Source of the DNA: Ophiobolus disseminans | Taxonomy: Eukaryota > Ascomycota > Dothideomycetes > Pleosporales > Phaeosphaeriaceae | NCBI GenBank assembly: GCA_010093685.1 | Contig: MU006217.1 | Coordinates: 334,911-398,910 of the forward strand | Direction: 5' to 3' | Length of the DNA: 64,000 bases | Part shown: piece after piece, positions 1 through 10,586 of the stretch | How positions within the stretch are numbered: position 1 is the first letter of the stretch | Layout: the number at the start of each line of letters is the position of its first letter | Position numbers and translations under genes: made by a program | Notes under the pieces: generated by a model | What the model was told of the DNA's origin: nothing | The model's database searches: none | The model's input: only the letters and a program-made list of their open reading frames with translations

Positions 1-549
1 TCTGCCACGAGCAGCAACCCAGCGACCCCCTTTGCTCGACGGTTAAGCTTCGGTGCACGCGCCCTGCGGGACGTTAGGCAGAGCAATGGGAGCGTTGGGA
101 ACCAAAATGGTAGACCCTCCGTCCATAAAGCTTCCTCTCCCCCGACTGGTCGAGGTCGAGGTCTGTCTTCATTGTCGCGTTCCCTGCCCTCCCCGCAGTT
201 ATATTATGTCGGCCCTCTGTCTCCCGGGTCTTTCAGATCCAATTCCATTTCTCACATTCGTCCGCCACCCATAGCAGAGCATGTCACCGAGCATTCTGAG
301 AGTGCTCTTGAAAACTGCTTGCTGACATCACCACTCACAGGCGAAGGCTACAACTTCGCGGAGAACCTCCGTTCCCGAGCCGAGCGAGGCTCCATTTCCG
401 GCCCGCCTCCCATGCTCGGCGCCCATGGTCATCAGCGAGCCAAGAGCGTCGCCATCATGGAGCCGCCTGCCCGCGAGATGCCGAAGCAGCCCAAGGTCCC
501 CGATGCTATGCAAGAGCGGATCCTGAAGGGTGACTTCTACATGGACTAG
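1..549 (+). CDS. C-terminal part of a Ser/Pro-rich fungal protein (partial at the left edge)
   Basis: The frame is open from base 1 to the TAG at 547-549, so only the last 182 residues are visible. They are rich in Ser, Pro and Arg and largely low-complexity. Two more conserved-looking blocks stand out: an ARRLSFGARALRDVR segment near the left edge and a C-terminal ending QERILKGDFYMD. From memory this pattern resembles fungal proteins annotated as cell wall proline-rich proteins, a name with little functional support. No catalytic motif, membrane segment or zinc site is visible in this part. Function unknown; coding status is well supported by the long frame and its ordered C-terminus. Confidence 0.6.
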   Translation, partial: SATSSNPATPFARRLSFGARALRDVRQSNGSVGNQNGRPSVHKASSPPTGRGRGLSSLSRSLPSPQLYYVGPLSPGSFRSNSISHIRPPPIAEHVTEHSESALENCLLTSPLTGEGYNFAENLRSRAERGSISGPPPMLGAHGHQRAKSVAIMEPPAREMPKQPKVPDAMQERILKGDFYMD

Positions 550-1927
550 TAAGGTGAACATGTATGCTTTGATGACGATCTCAGGTATGCGTCTCTGCAT
601 CGTTTCGTAGGCATGCATTGGCTAACCATCCGGTACCAACAGCACAATCTACTGGATGGATGTGTCACCAGATCCCTTCACACCAATGTATGACTAGCGT
701 TGCGTAAGCATTCTCGTTGACCTCAATACCACACGGCATATCTTCGCTGGGAGCGTACGCGTTTCGGATATTACCAACATATCCAACCATCGCGAGCAGC
801 ACTCGTCGTGTCTCAGCGCCTCCTCACATTATGTTCTACTGGCTTGACTTTTCGGCACCGGCCTTGGAGAAGGCAAGGTGCCCGTCGACTTTCTAATTCA
901 CTTGGGTCACACCGCCTTATGACGCTCGTTCGCCACACTTGTTCCGCGACCAGCGCGACGCCGTTGTTCACCCTTACTTTCACCTCTTGACATTATCCTA
1001 CATCCTACATTGCAGCCTATTGTTTGGACATGTACAGCGCCCTGAATTCGAGCAGCGACGACCAAATGGACTTTCTTCACGGCGCTTGGGGACGAATTTG
1101 ACGATTGCTACCAAGACTGTTACACACGCTGATGAGGCTTCATTCGTGTATTGGGCAGTTCGTACCTGGAGTTATGGGCCGGGGACAATGGGCGGTTGGA
1201 CACAAATTGCAGCTTGTATCTCTCTGTATGATTGATTGTAGCAGGCGGATCCACGGGGAGGATATTTCAATACACTATGGTTATATCTTAGGACATTTAT
1301 CATATGAAACAATATTAGCAGCCTTAAGCATACACGCAAGCACATATTGATCGGCGAATTTCAGCACTTTTTGAGTCGTGATCTGCGCGCCGTTCTGCTC
1401 CATGTTTGTGAAGCTTTACGCGTCATTTGGTGCCACGTCGCGTTTCAAATCTGTTGATCAGCACTATGTTTGGGCGTGAAGCAGATCTTCTCTCGAAGCT
1501 TGGGGTGGAAAATACAAAGTTCAGGAGCGATATCACATCGAAGAAGCAATAATCCCACCGCGAAAGATTTTATTGATGCTCACAACAGAAGCGCTGCCAA
1601 TGCACTATGCCCTATGCCCAAATCCCCCAATTGCCCAGAAAATCCAAAGCTTTGTGCTCAATGCCATGGTATAGTGCCTAAAGAGAAGTCAAGGGACGCC
1701 AGAAAATGCTGAAGAGCCACCCAAAAAGCCCATTTTGATGCCGCTAAAAGACAGTAATTGAGAACATGCTCGCTCGGCCAAAAGTTCAAACGCCAAAAAG
1801 GGGGAAACTGGCTCATGTACTAACAACGTACAAGAACAAATGAAAAATAGAGGTACGACGACACCTAAGTGGACCTTGCGCGGTGTTGCTCGCGAGAAGA
1901 TGGTCTAGCAGGCCGATGACATGGTTC
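550..1927. other. Intergenic region, no gene seen
   Basis: This lies between the convergent ends of the partial left-edge gene and the RING E3 gene. Only short frames without family resemblance occur here. It probably holds both 3' untranslated regions. No tRNA, repeat or terminator-like structure was recognised. Confidence 0.5.
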
Positions 1928-4900
1928 CTAGATAAGCGGGCCTGCGGTCATTGGACTCATCCCCCTTGTATTGATGTTCAAGGGAGACTCGTACGCGTTA
2001 TTGCTGGTCAGAGATCCCTGCCTTGGACGATAGTAGCTGTTGCCATACGCTGTAACAGGTGACGTAAAGGTGCCCTGCGCCGGTGGAAGAACGCCTGGAG
2101 GGGGAGCGTTCATCATGTTGCGATTGCTGCGACGCCGCCCGAGGACGGGAGACGTTGGAGCAGCACTGATCGTCCCTGAAGAATTGGCCGATTGCATTGA
2201 CTCATTGGAATTGCTCCTGCTGTGCTGCGCAGTTGGAGGCGCTTGGGTCGTCATGGGATTAGCAGGATTGACTGCACGCCTAGTGAAGGGATTGGTGGCG
2301 GCAGGAGCAGCAGTGTTGGGTTGGCCCAATGCTCGCCTCCTTGTCTCGATGAGCTCACGAGCGCGACTGTTGCGTTCGTCTTGCGATAGTATGATAGGAC
2401 GGGCGGTAGGCTGGTTGGGCCCTTGCGTGCTGGCACCCGGCGATGGCGGTGGACGACCATGTTCACTGGCGCGCAATGTCCTGGTAGACGCTTGATTGTT
2501 CAACTGTCGCCGCGATGGCTGGGGCCGTAGGTTGATTCGAGATGCTTGGGGCCTCATGGCCTGTGGTGGATTCACCGCGTTTCGCAAGTTCGCTTGTGAG
2601 CCGGCAGGTCGCAAGGTTGCTATCGAAGATTGCTCTCTGAGGAGCTGCCGCGAACTGCGATTTCGAAGACCGCCACGAGACTGTACAAATGCAGCCCATG
2701 GGTTACCGCGTGCTTGGTATGGGGCAAGAGCAGAACCCTGGACATGCAGTCCCACACTAGCATTATGGAACGATGGATAAACAGGTGAGAAGTTGGCAGA
2801 GCCTCGCCTCCCTGCAGCTGACGGAGGTCTCGCACCAACCCGGCTCTCCGGACGGTCTATCATGTCCAAAGTTGCCGCTACGTGCGGTTGTGATGTACCA
2901 TCAATTGATTGCTGAGAAGTAGGCGTGGTCGTGCCTGGTGTATAGATGATAGATCCATTGCTAGTCGAGTCAATAGAGGGAGCGCGCTCCACTCTGCCCA
3001 AGTTGACAATGCCAGCTGCTGGTGGCAAGCCAGGCGACATCGCGCTCCGTCTTGGTGGTGAGAGAGGCATGCGTGGGCCCGGTCCAAGGTTCGATGTATT
3101 GTCCATGAGGGGGGTACGCAGACGACTAGGAGGTCGGAAAGGCGAGTAAGCTTGTGCAGGACTTGGTCTATTTCTGTTCGAGGTACGCGGTCGAGCAATA
3201 GGTGTAATGGAGCGGGGTTCTATATCAATCAACGCGCCCGTCATCTGATGTTCCTGGAGCGCCTGTTGGTGGGCGGCAAACATCCAGCTGATGCGCGGAT
3301 CATACTGCTGTGTCCGTAGCCCTCGCCGGGAATGCCCCGGCTGCGAGGTATCAGAATTGTCGTCGCCATCCATATCGCGCGCTGCCCCGCCCTGAACCGG
3401 TGTGCGGCTTCCAAAGCGAGCGTTCGGATTTGAGAAAGCTGCAATACTCCGCATTTGATTCTGTGAGCGGCGAGTCCGCAACGCGTTCATGGCCATGGCG
3501 ACATCGCCATCCTGATCAGAATCGTCGTCATCGGCTTCACCATCCTCGTAAGGGACAGTGGAGGTGGATAGAACCGACGGTCTTCGGCGAAGGCCACGGG
3601 AGGCGTTCATGATGTTGATATTGCCAGCTCGAGAAGGAGGGCGGATTGGGGCGCTAGGCCGAGGTCGATCTGCAGTAGGTGTTAGAGAACCGCCCATTCG
3701 GCTTCTGTCATTTGAGTTCGCAAGCGGTTCCCACCCAACGGTCGTCCTTCCTCCATCACTGTCCTCGTCGTCTTCTTCCCCCGTCCCGTCGTCATCGTGC
3801 TGCAACATTCCCCACCCTTGATCTCGTAGTAGAGCTTGAGTGTCTTCATCGAGCTCGTCCGTCGACACGTCGGTAGATGTAGACGACGGCGCTGCTCTAG
3901 ACGGAGTCGAGCCGTTTGCACGGTTGAGAACTCGTGCCTGAGCCGGGTTCCGCTGCCCTCGACGAATTGGGCCTTGGTCTTCCTCGTCCTCGTCTTCCTC
4001 CTCAATGACACTGGAGATAGTGGAGGATGTCTCGGATTCGACGATGCGACGGACTCTGCCTTGTGCTCGTGCTCGGTTGTTCGGCGGCTGGGGTTGTGGG
4101 CCGGGAGTGGACGAAGCACCGCTTGCTGAGGCGGAACCGTCCATATCCTCGTCATCGATAAAGTCGTTCATCTCAGAGTCCTCCTCTGCCTCTTCATCTT
4201 CCTCTTCGACCGTGTCCATCTCGTCGCCATATATGTCTGAGACGCTTTGTGAGTACTGGGAGCGTCTACTGCCAGCCTCGCTGTGCGTCAAGGGCCGCCG
4301 TCGTGCAAATGCCGCCGCTTGCGGTGGAATGCCAGCCTCCAAGAAGCGCCGCATCATGAAAGAGCCCTGGTCAGGCAGATAATCTTCCCAGTTTTCGTAG
4401 GCATCGTAGTCGACGTCGTCCATGTCCATCTCGGCGTCCATGTCTTCGGTGTCGTGCTCAGACATTTCGTCCATGTCACTAAAGCCTGTGAAGCTGTCGC
4501 CCCATGAGACTTCGCCGGACTCGTCGAAGATGAGCCCGCACTGCTGGCAGCCTCCGTCCTCGAGTTCCCATGTGCATACAGGGCAGCGGTCGACGCCGTC
4601 TTCGGTGTCTCGGAGGACTTGGAGCGACGGCCCACGTGCATGGAGTGCATGGGCGTTGAAGCAGCCCTTGAAGAGGCCGCCGGTGCGAGGGTCTGCGTTG
4701 TCCTTGTCTTGTTGTACCGCGTCGGCCTCCTCCTTCTGCCACTTCTTATGTTCTTCGAGGGTCTCGCCGGCAGGGAGCAGTTCGACCCGAGCGATGAAGA
4801 CGCTGGACATCTCCCGGATCACGTAAGCCGGGGCTGGCGGCTCCTTCACGACGATGCGACAGTCGGGACATGTCTTGCGGTTCTTGTTGTTGGCGAACCA

Positions 4901-5416
4901 CGTGCAGAGGCACTACACTGTGTTAGGGACTTGCGATCAGGGGGTCTGCATGTGTGCTCACCGTGTAGCAGTATGTGTGGCCGCACGATATGGTGTAAGG
5001 CTGATAGAGCAGGCGGTCACAGATCTGGCACGTGAGGTGCGAGCGCAGGCTCTCAAAATCCGTCTTCAGGGCTTTAAGCTGCTGTCCGGTGTTAGTCGAC
5101 CGTTTCTTTGTCCCATTGTGCGTATATGGCAGTCGCTCACCTCGTCTGACTTGCTCGGCCGGGGCGCCTCTTCGGGCTTCTTCAGCATCTTCTGCTTCAG
5201 GCTGTCCCTGCTCGCCGGCCGGGTCGCCGCTTTGTCATCGACAAGCTTGGAGGCGGACCGGCTGGCGGTGGGGGTGCCCCCGCGGACTGTCCGTGAGCTG
5301 GGGGCCATGGTGCTGGACTGCTGCGAGCTCGAGGCGGCATGTGAAGAGGATATGGAGGATGACGAGTTCTTGGGGCGGGCCGTGGCAGGCGGGGTTGACC
5401 GATTGAGAACGTCCAT
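1928..5416 (-). CDS. RING-type E3 ubiquitin ligase, long disordered C-terminus
   Basis: Proposed join on the minus strand: 5416-5141, 5081-4962, 4912-1928, giving 1126 residues; introns are 59 and 49 nt with GTGAGC donors. A C3HC4 RING finger spans residues 110-150 (C110, C113, C125, H127, C130, C133, C147, C150) and is itself split by the second intron. A second four-cysteine knuckle, CPVC followed by CQQC, sits about 90 residues later. The rest is acidic, Ser-rich and disordered. By family knowledge such proteins transfer ubiquitin from an E2 to substrates; the substrate is unknown. The start is the first ATG of the exon-1 frame (DVLNRS follows); upstream codons in that frame have no better ATG. 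E3 call is firm, cellular role unknown. Confidence 0.88.
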
Positions 5417-6291
5417 GACTGCACGCTGCAGCTCGTGGATAACGGGAAGAGTAGGCTCACATGGACGTCGAACCGGAGGAATGTGCAACGATGTTGCTGG
5501 CAGTTGCGGTGCATGCAAGGCAAGAGCGACCGGCGTTGGCGTGGGCGTTGGCGTCGTCGTGCACCATCCCCAGCAAGCGCCCTCTCCGACAATTTGCCGT
5601 CCATCCCGCGCTTGCCTTTCACCATCCACCATCCACCATCCACCGGCAGCGCTTATGTGGGCGAGCACATAATTAGTCCAATCGCTTGTCGCGAATTATT
5701 CGACACTAGGCATTTCATCTGTTTCATCGCTTGTGAGACGAAGTTATTCAGTCGTTTGCATTGCCCGTGGTCACAGCCTTTCTTTAGACACGCGACATTC
5801 CCGTCCCTTTCATCACCATGACCGCGTGTTTATACAAACACAAACGGGCCATTTAGTCCAGCTGCGACGCAAGAGACAGCCGCAGCGCTTAAGCGAAAGC
5901 GCTCTCACAGACTTTATGAAAAACATCCATGCATCATTTTGAGAACAGGGCTTTTGGTGAGCCCAGTGTCGATAGTCTACTCGGGAAGATTGTTCCACAA
6001 TGCTTTTTCACGCTACAGGGCTGATATGATTCATGGTTGCGAAGTCAATATATTCAATGGCTAATTATGCTAATTATATGCTACCAACAAGCCTGATATA
6101 CTCAAAATAAAGCTCATCCCATACCTCGAGTGTCCTCACACCACCTGGGGAAGATACCCTTAGCAATCTCAATACAAAGAAATCTGAACAACAATACCCC
6201 TCTAAAGAAATAAAGTGAGCTGAAAAAGAGCTAGGACGTCTTCATGCAGTGGGCTTGCTTAGTGCGTACCCGAAGGACGCATATGAGAGAC
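5417..6291. other. Intergenic region between two minus-strand genes
   Basis: This holds the presumed promoter and 5' leader of the RING gene and the 3' end of the oxygenase gene. It includes a short heptanucleotide microsatellite. No further gene seen. Confidence 0.5.
5620..5644 (+). repeat. Heptanucleotide microsatellite (caccatc)n
   Basis: Three perfect copies of caccatc plus a partial fourth lie about 200 bases upstream of the RING gene start. It is probably part of the promoter or 5' leader. Confidence 0.85.
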
Positions 6292-7611
6292 TTATTCCGT
6301 GCCTACGCGCTTCGTAGGAGGCTCGACGACAACGTCTGGGACGTCTATCGGCTCAATGAAACCTGTCTGGACTTGATCTTCCATTACGAGCTCGCGGTCG
6401 GTGTGTGTCAGAAAGTCAGCTGACTCTTGCAGGAAAGCCTTGAGGCCTCGCGTGTCGAATCGCTCGCCAGCCACACGGCGCGCCTGCATCTTTCTGAGCT
6501 CATGGCGGAAGCGCTCCTCCATGATCTTAAGACGGTATTCAACATAATCTGGGTACAGCTCCCCTAGATCGGAAACCGGACGGACCGTAAGCAGGACGGA
6601 CTCGTCCTTGACGAAGCCCGACCGCGGACGGAAGGACGTTACGGCTGTGATACGTTCCATGGATCCACGTGCCCGTGTAGCCTGATGGGTTATGTAACGG
6701 CCTTGGAGGACGACCGCACACCCTTCTGTAGGACCACGAACCTTGATGATTTCCCCGTCCGCGGTACGAAGAGCCGTTTCGCCACCGGTCATATTCGTAC
6801 AATCTGATAACATCAAAACGCAGACGAAAGGATATGAGTCTGTATGCCACCCCACGATCGGCTTCTCGTCTTCGGAACCACTCACGTCAATGCCCTCATC
6901 CAAATGAACGGACGTATTGCGTGAGTGGACTGCGGTACGCTCGGCTTTAGCTTGCTCCTCAGTCTTGATAGAAAGATTGATGTGCGCGATTTCGTAGTCG
7001 CCCCATGGTGTCAGATCAATTCCGGCCAACTTCGAGATGATGGCAATGGTCATAGGATGAGTCCATGCAGCAAACGTGAACGCGGCGTGTTTACGGGCGT
7101 AACCGCGGAGTTGTGCATTTGCGATATTACTCGCATAATGATGGTTTGCCGTGACTTCTGGCTTCTCAATCTCGGAGCGCATGATCTTGACCGCTTCAGG
7201 AGAGAAGAGCTGGAACGGGTATGTGACTGCCACAGGGGAAATACCGACGTTCTCGTAACCAATGTCCTCCATCATGATGGTCTCGGAAGGCTCTTCGAAA
7301 GCCAGATGCCTTTCGGGGTCGAAGATAGGTGTGTCTTGCTTCATCATGCCCTCCTTGGGAAGAGTAGCTTTGGGGATGAGTGTGTTTGTGGATTTGCCGC
7401 TCTGGGTGGGACGAGCCGGTGGAGAAGTCGTTGGACACGTGGGTATTTGGATGATTGTAGCCGAGGGCAGTGCTTGGCCGAAGAAGTGAAACTCGCTGCT
7501 CGCTTCCAGCGTGCTCGTGATTGATGGTGTCGAGGATAGTAGACTCGTGGGTGTGGGTATCGTGGTGGTGAGTGGTTCTGAGACTGACGTTGAGTTCAGT
7601 GAGATATTCAT
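6292..7611 (-). CDS. Fungal 2-oxoglutarate/Fe(II)-dependent dioxygenase
   Basis: Single-exon gene of 439 residues with an ATG start. The facial-triad motif is visible as WHTD (H256, D258) and a distal ITHQ (H309). An Arg about 10-20 residues further on (within ERITAVTSFR) is positioned to bind 2-oxoglutarate. The GGETALR and VLQGRYITHQ segments fit the double-stranded beta-helix fold of prolyl-hydroxylase-like oxygenases. The first ~100 residues are Ser/Thr-rich and unlikely to be catalytic. No signal peptide or membrane segment is evident. The substrate cannot be inferred; no neighbouring biosynthetic genes were found, so a role in secondary metabolism is not supported. Confidence 0.82.
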   Translation of the reverse strand: MNISLNSTSVSEPLTTTIPTPTSLLSSTPSITSTLEASSEFHFFGQALPSATIIQIPTCPTTSPPARPTQSGKSTNTLIPKATLPKEGMMKQDTPIFDPERHLAFEEPSETIMMEDIGYENVGISPVAVTYPFQLFSPEAVKIMRSEIEKPEVTANHHYASNIANAQLRGYARKHAAFTFAAWTHPMTIAIISKLAGIDLTPWGDYEIAHINLSIKTEEQAKAERTAVHSRNTSVHLDEGIDVSGSEDEKPIVGWHTDSYPFVCVLMLSDCTNMTGGETALRTADGEIIKVRGPTEGCAVVLQGRYITHQATRARGSMERITAVTSFRPRSGFVKDESVLLTVRPVSDLGELYPDYVEYRLKIMEERFRHELRKMQARRVAGERFDTRGLKAFLQESADFLTHTDRELVMEDQVQTGFIEPIDVPDVVVEPPTKRVGTE

Positions 7612-9011
7612 ACAACCTCTACCATGACGCTTGGGAAGAGAAACTGGCCTCTTGATGATGCTACGGTAGACATCGTGAAGGAACGACGCGGCTGCGGCTC
7701 GCTGCGGAGGCTTTCCCTCAATTCCATTGTGAGAGCACGCTACTCGCGCGATGACCCGATGCGATAACGAACAATGTGCTCACAGTGTTCCTCGATATAT
7801 CGAAACGTGCTCACCGATTCGAACGAACAATTTCGTCCTGTCGACTTTCCGTACAGTGAATGCCTTGCAAGGCCGGAATTCGCTTGTGGATGGCAATGAA
7901 GAGGAGATATGGCAACAATTATGGCGTTGGAACGTCGATGTAAGCAGGAGTAAGTCCTCAGATGTTCTTGGGGCCCAGAAACACCATCCCAAATATGGTG
8001 ACCATGCCTCCCATATCTACGTTGCCAGCGGGGCGTCTTACGATCATGTCTGTTGGCTTACCCCGGGTTTGGCCAACCTCTTCCGAACCAGCGGAGTGGC
8101 GCTCGCTACATCAGCGTCTGCTGACACTTTTCTTCCACGGAGGACCGATGAAGCTCTCACGTAACTCTCAAATCAACGAGGCAGTTGGCCTACGCCCCGC
8201 AATGCTGAGCTTCAGCTAACCTTGGCTTCGGACAATAGAACATACATGCTCCAGCGCCATATCTCGCATCTCCAACTGCCATGGAGTATTCTCCGAACTC
8301 AACGTGCCCAGCGAGGACCTCAGTAAAGCTCGACTTTGCAGTCACTCGAGCGCCCTGCGAGCATACAATCCAGACATCCAATTTGAGTCTGTGCGTTGCG
8401 GAGCTTTGAGCCACATTCCTGTTCACAAATATCGATCACCACTGCTCACGGAAAACCGACATCTGGACCTGCAGTAGGCGAGCTTTTAGTCCAGTTCCAT
8501 GTCTGCGGTTGCAGCGAGCTGGACAAAGGCTGGAGAGCTCGTATAGGCCTAGGATAGCTGGGCAAATAGTTTGGGCACCAATCTGCTCGATTCTCGAACT
8601 CTTTTAAATAGCTCCAGATCGTTGGATCTCGGGTTGGAGGTTGACGTCGTGAGCAATTGGCATTTTGCGGTCAAGACGCGTATTGACTTGTTGTGTCTGG
8701 GTAGAAAGTATTGAATCCAATGATATGCGAAACAATTGCACACCGGTTTTTGGTAGTAACGTGGTGGGGCATTGGTACGTGAGAATCACCACGCCGTTCA
8801 CACCGTTGAATGCAGAACATGTGTGCTGCCATAAGCTGTAGTCCTTCACACATGGCACGTGCTCAAACGCCCTGGCATGCAGATCGCCTTGTGCGACGCG
8901 CAGGCGTTCACCCGCATAATCGATAACGCGCCTCGGCATCATCCGCCTGTGAATCTCAAACTCCGTTGCCATCCAAACAGCCCAATCGCACCTCTCTTGC
9001 GCGCCCCAAAT
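7612..9011. other. Intergenic region, no gene seen
   Basis: This is the shared upstream region of the divergent oxygenase and COX23 genes. Scattered frames up to about 137 codons show no conserved motif and look like chance. No RNA gene was recognised. Confidence 0.45.
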
Positions 9012-9503
9012 ATGAGCAACAAACCCACACCCAAACCAGACGACAAACCAGAAGAATGGTCCGGCCCCGCCGCCACCAGATTCGACAAGTCCGCCTCCCT
9101 CGCCAGCGCCACACAAACCCCTCTCCGCAAAAAACCGTTCGACTGACGATGCCCTCACAGCAAAGCGTACAGCGAGTACTTCGACCCTTGCCAGGAAGCG
9201 GCGGATAAGAGCATTCGCTGCTTGAAGCGCAATGGCGGCGAGCGCGCTATGTGTACGGATTTCTTTCAGTGAGTTGGATGCGCAGTATATGGAGGGTGTG
9301 GTGGGCTGTGGCTGATATGAGTAGGGCATATAGGGATTGCAAAGAGCAGTGGGTGAGTTTTTCACTATTTCGAGTTCGAGCGATGGCGCATGCTGCTTTG
9401 CTTGAGCTGCTTCATGGCTGGAGCGGGAGCGATTGCTGACGATAGGATATAGCAAGCCGCACGTAAAGAAGCGCGGCGGAATACTTCGTGGTTTGGAAAA
9501 TAG
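9012..9503 (+). CDS. COX23: Cytochrome c oxidase assembly factor COX23 (twin CX9C protein)
   Basis: Four exons, 9012-9088, 9161-9268, 9325-9352 and 9453-9503, give 87 residues. The twin CX9C motif is complete: C-QEAADKSIR-C and C-TDFFQAYRD-C, the coiled-coil-helix-coiled-coil-helix fold oxidised by Mia40 in the mitochondrial intermembrane space. By family knowledge COX23 supports copper-dependent assembly of cytochrome oxidase. Introns 2 and 3 have GTGAGT donors. Intron 1 is 72 nt, keeps frame and contains a TGA; it has a clear CTGAC branch site but a weak GTCCGC donor, so its exact 5' edge is the least certain point. The C-terminus ARRNTSWFGK is typical of fungal COX23. Confidence 0.9.
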
Positions 9504-9905
9504 GGACGGGTGAGGAGGATTGTAGGATATATACTTGTACAGTACGGTCACCTCTCTGCATATGCGCGGCGCATGGCGTTTCGAGTAGTAGACGGACTTG
9601 TAAAACAGCTATGCTTGAGCTCTCAAGGTACATCTGATTCAGAGGGTGCTATTGTAATACCTCTGGCGCATTGGGCCGACCATCCTCGCATCGTGCATGA
9701 CCAGGATGTGGGACCGAAAAAAGAGCTTGTCCTCGGAATAGAGAGTTTTACCCCACATCTCATGCCCTACCCCGCTCCCCTCCTACCTACAAATCGACCA
9801 TCCCAAATCCCAAGACACTGCTCTCGCACCCACTCAAGCCATGCTTCAGTCTGCGCAATTTTGCAACAGTATATAACCTAAATTGTTTACACATTTACTA
9901 TCACA

Positions 9906-10030
9906 GCATTCTTGGTCCAACGGTAGGATAATTGCCTTCCAAGCAATTGGCCCGGGTTCGAGTACGTCTTCACACCATTCCCCTCTTTGAATGTCCCATT
10001 CTAACATTCTCCCAGCTCCCGGAGGATGCA
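9906..10030 (+). tRNA. tRNA-Gly(UCC), interrupted in the T-loop
   Basis: Removing bases 9962-10015 leaves a 71-nt tRNA with every stem paired. Acceptor stem GCATTCT pairs with AGGATGC, D-stem GTCC with GGAT, anticodon stem ATTGC with GCAAT and T-stem CCGGG with CCCGG. The anticodon loop CTTCCAA reads TCC (9938-9940), hence glycine. The discriminator base is A. The A box TGGTCCAACGG is intact. There is no intron at the canonical position next to the anticodon. A T6 Pol III terminator follows. Either an active gene spliced in an unorthodox way, or a disrupted copy. Confidence 0.85.
9962..10015 (+). other. 54-nt spliceosomal-type intron inside the tRNA T-loop
   Basis: The insert begins GTACGT, has CTAAC at 10001-10005 and ends CCCAG. 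These are the donor, branch and acceptor sequences of the U2-type introns seen in the protein genes of this window. It separates TTCGA from CT of the T-loop. The exon-intron hybrid GGTTCGAGTAC still matches the Pol III B box in 10 of 11 positions, so promoter function may survive the insertion. Confidence 0.75.
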
Positions 10031-10586
10031 AAACATCCTTCTCATCAATTGCATTGAGATATCTTTTTTGTCCTTTTCGTCGCCACATAACTGAGACAGA
10101 AGTGAGGGCTAGTAGTGAGTCTAGCTGCGAGTACGGATGCTTTTTTGCTCTTAAGTTGTAGCGAGTTTCTTAGGTAGCATCTTGTTTGTTGTGGCGGATC
10201 AAAGATTTATGGAGGGATGTTTGAGGAACACAAGTTAACGATTACGTTTGCAAAAGTAAGTTTTGAGTGAGATGCCATGTCGTTCGTTGCTGAATATCTA
10301 ATGGTATTCGTCCACCTTACGCTATGCGCATGCAAGCTATGCTACTCCAGCCCTAATAACAAATGAACAAAATGAAGCAATGATATGTTTATGTGCACTC
10401 CTCCGGACTCAAAGTATCACATCCACCATCGGCCAGGATGAACGGTCACTTGACGATGCGTGACTCTGCTAGGCGTGGCCTACCGTCTGGAGAGTAGTAC
10501 GCTCATAATGAAGTGGTCTCGAGCTTCACATGAAGTCATCGCTGCGCAATGGTTAGCTCGTAACAAAACCCAACAAGTCAGGCAAC
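10031..10586. other. Intergenic region between tRNA-Gly and eIF3j
   Basis: Apart from the oligo-T terminator near its start, this contains only short frames. It probably includes the 3' untranslated region of the eIF3j gene. No gene seen. Confidence 0.5.
10064..10069 (+). terminator. Pol III oligo-T terminator of the tRNA-Gly gene
   Basis: A run of six T lies 34 bases after the tRNA 3' end, followed by a second run of four T. This fits RNA polymerase III termination. Confidence 0.65.

Noticed and set aside
4854..5672. 272-codon plus-strand frame
   Set aside because: Antisense to the first exons of the RING E3 gene, whose C3HC4 motif and splice sites are clear.
8604..9551. 315-codon minus-strand frame
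   Set aside because: It overlaps the well-supported COX23 exons and has no motif, so it is an antisense shadow.
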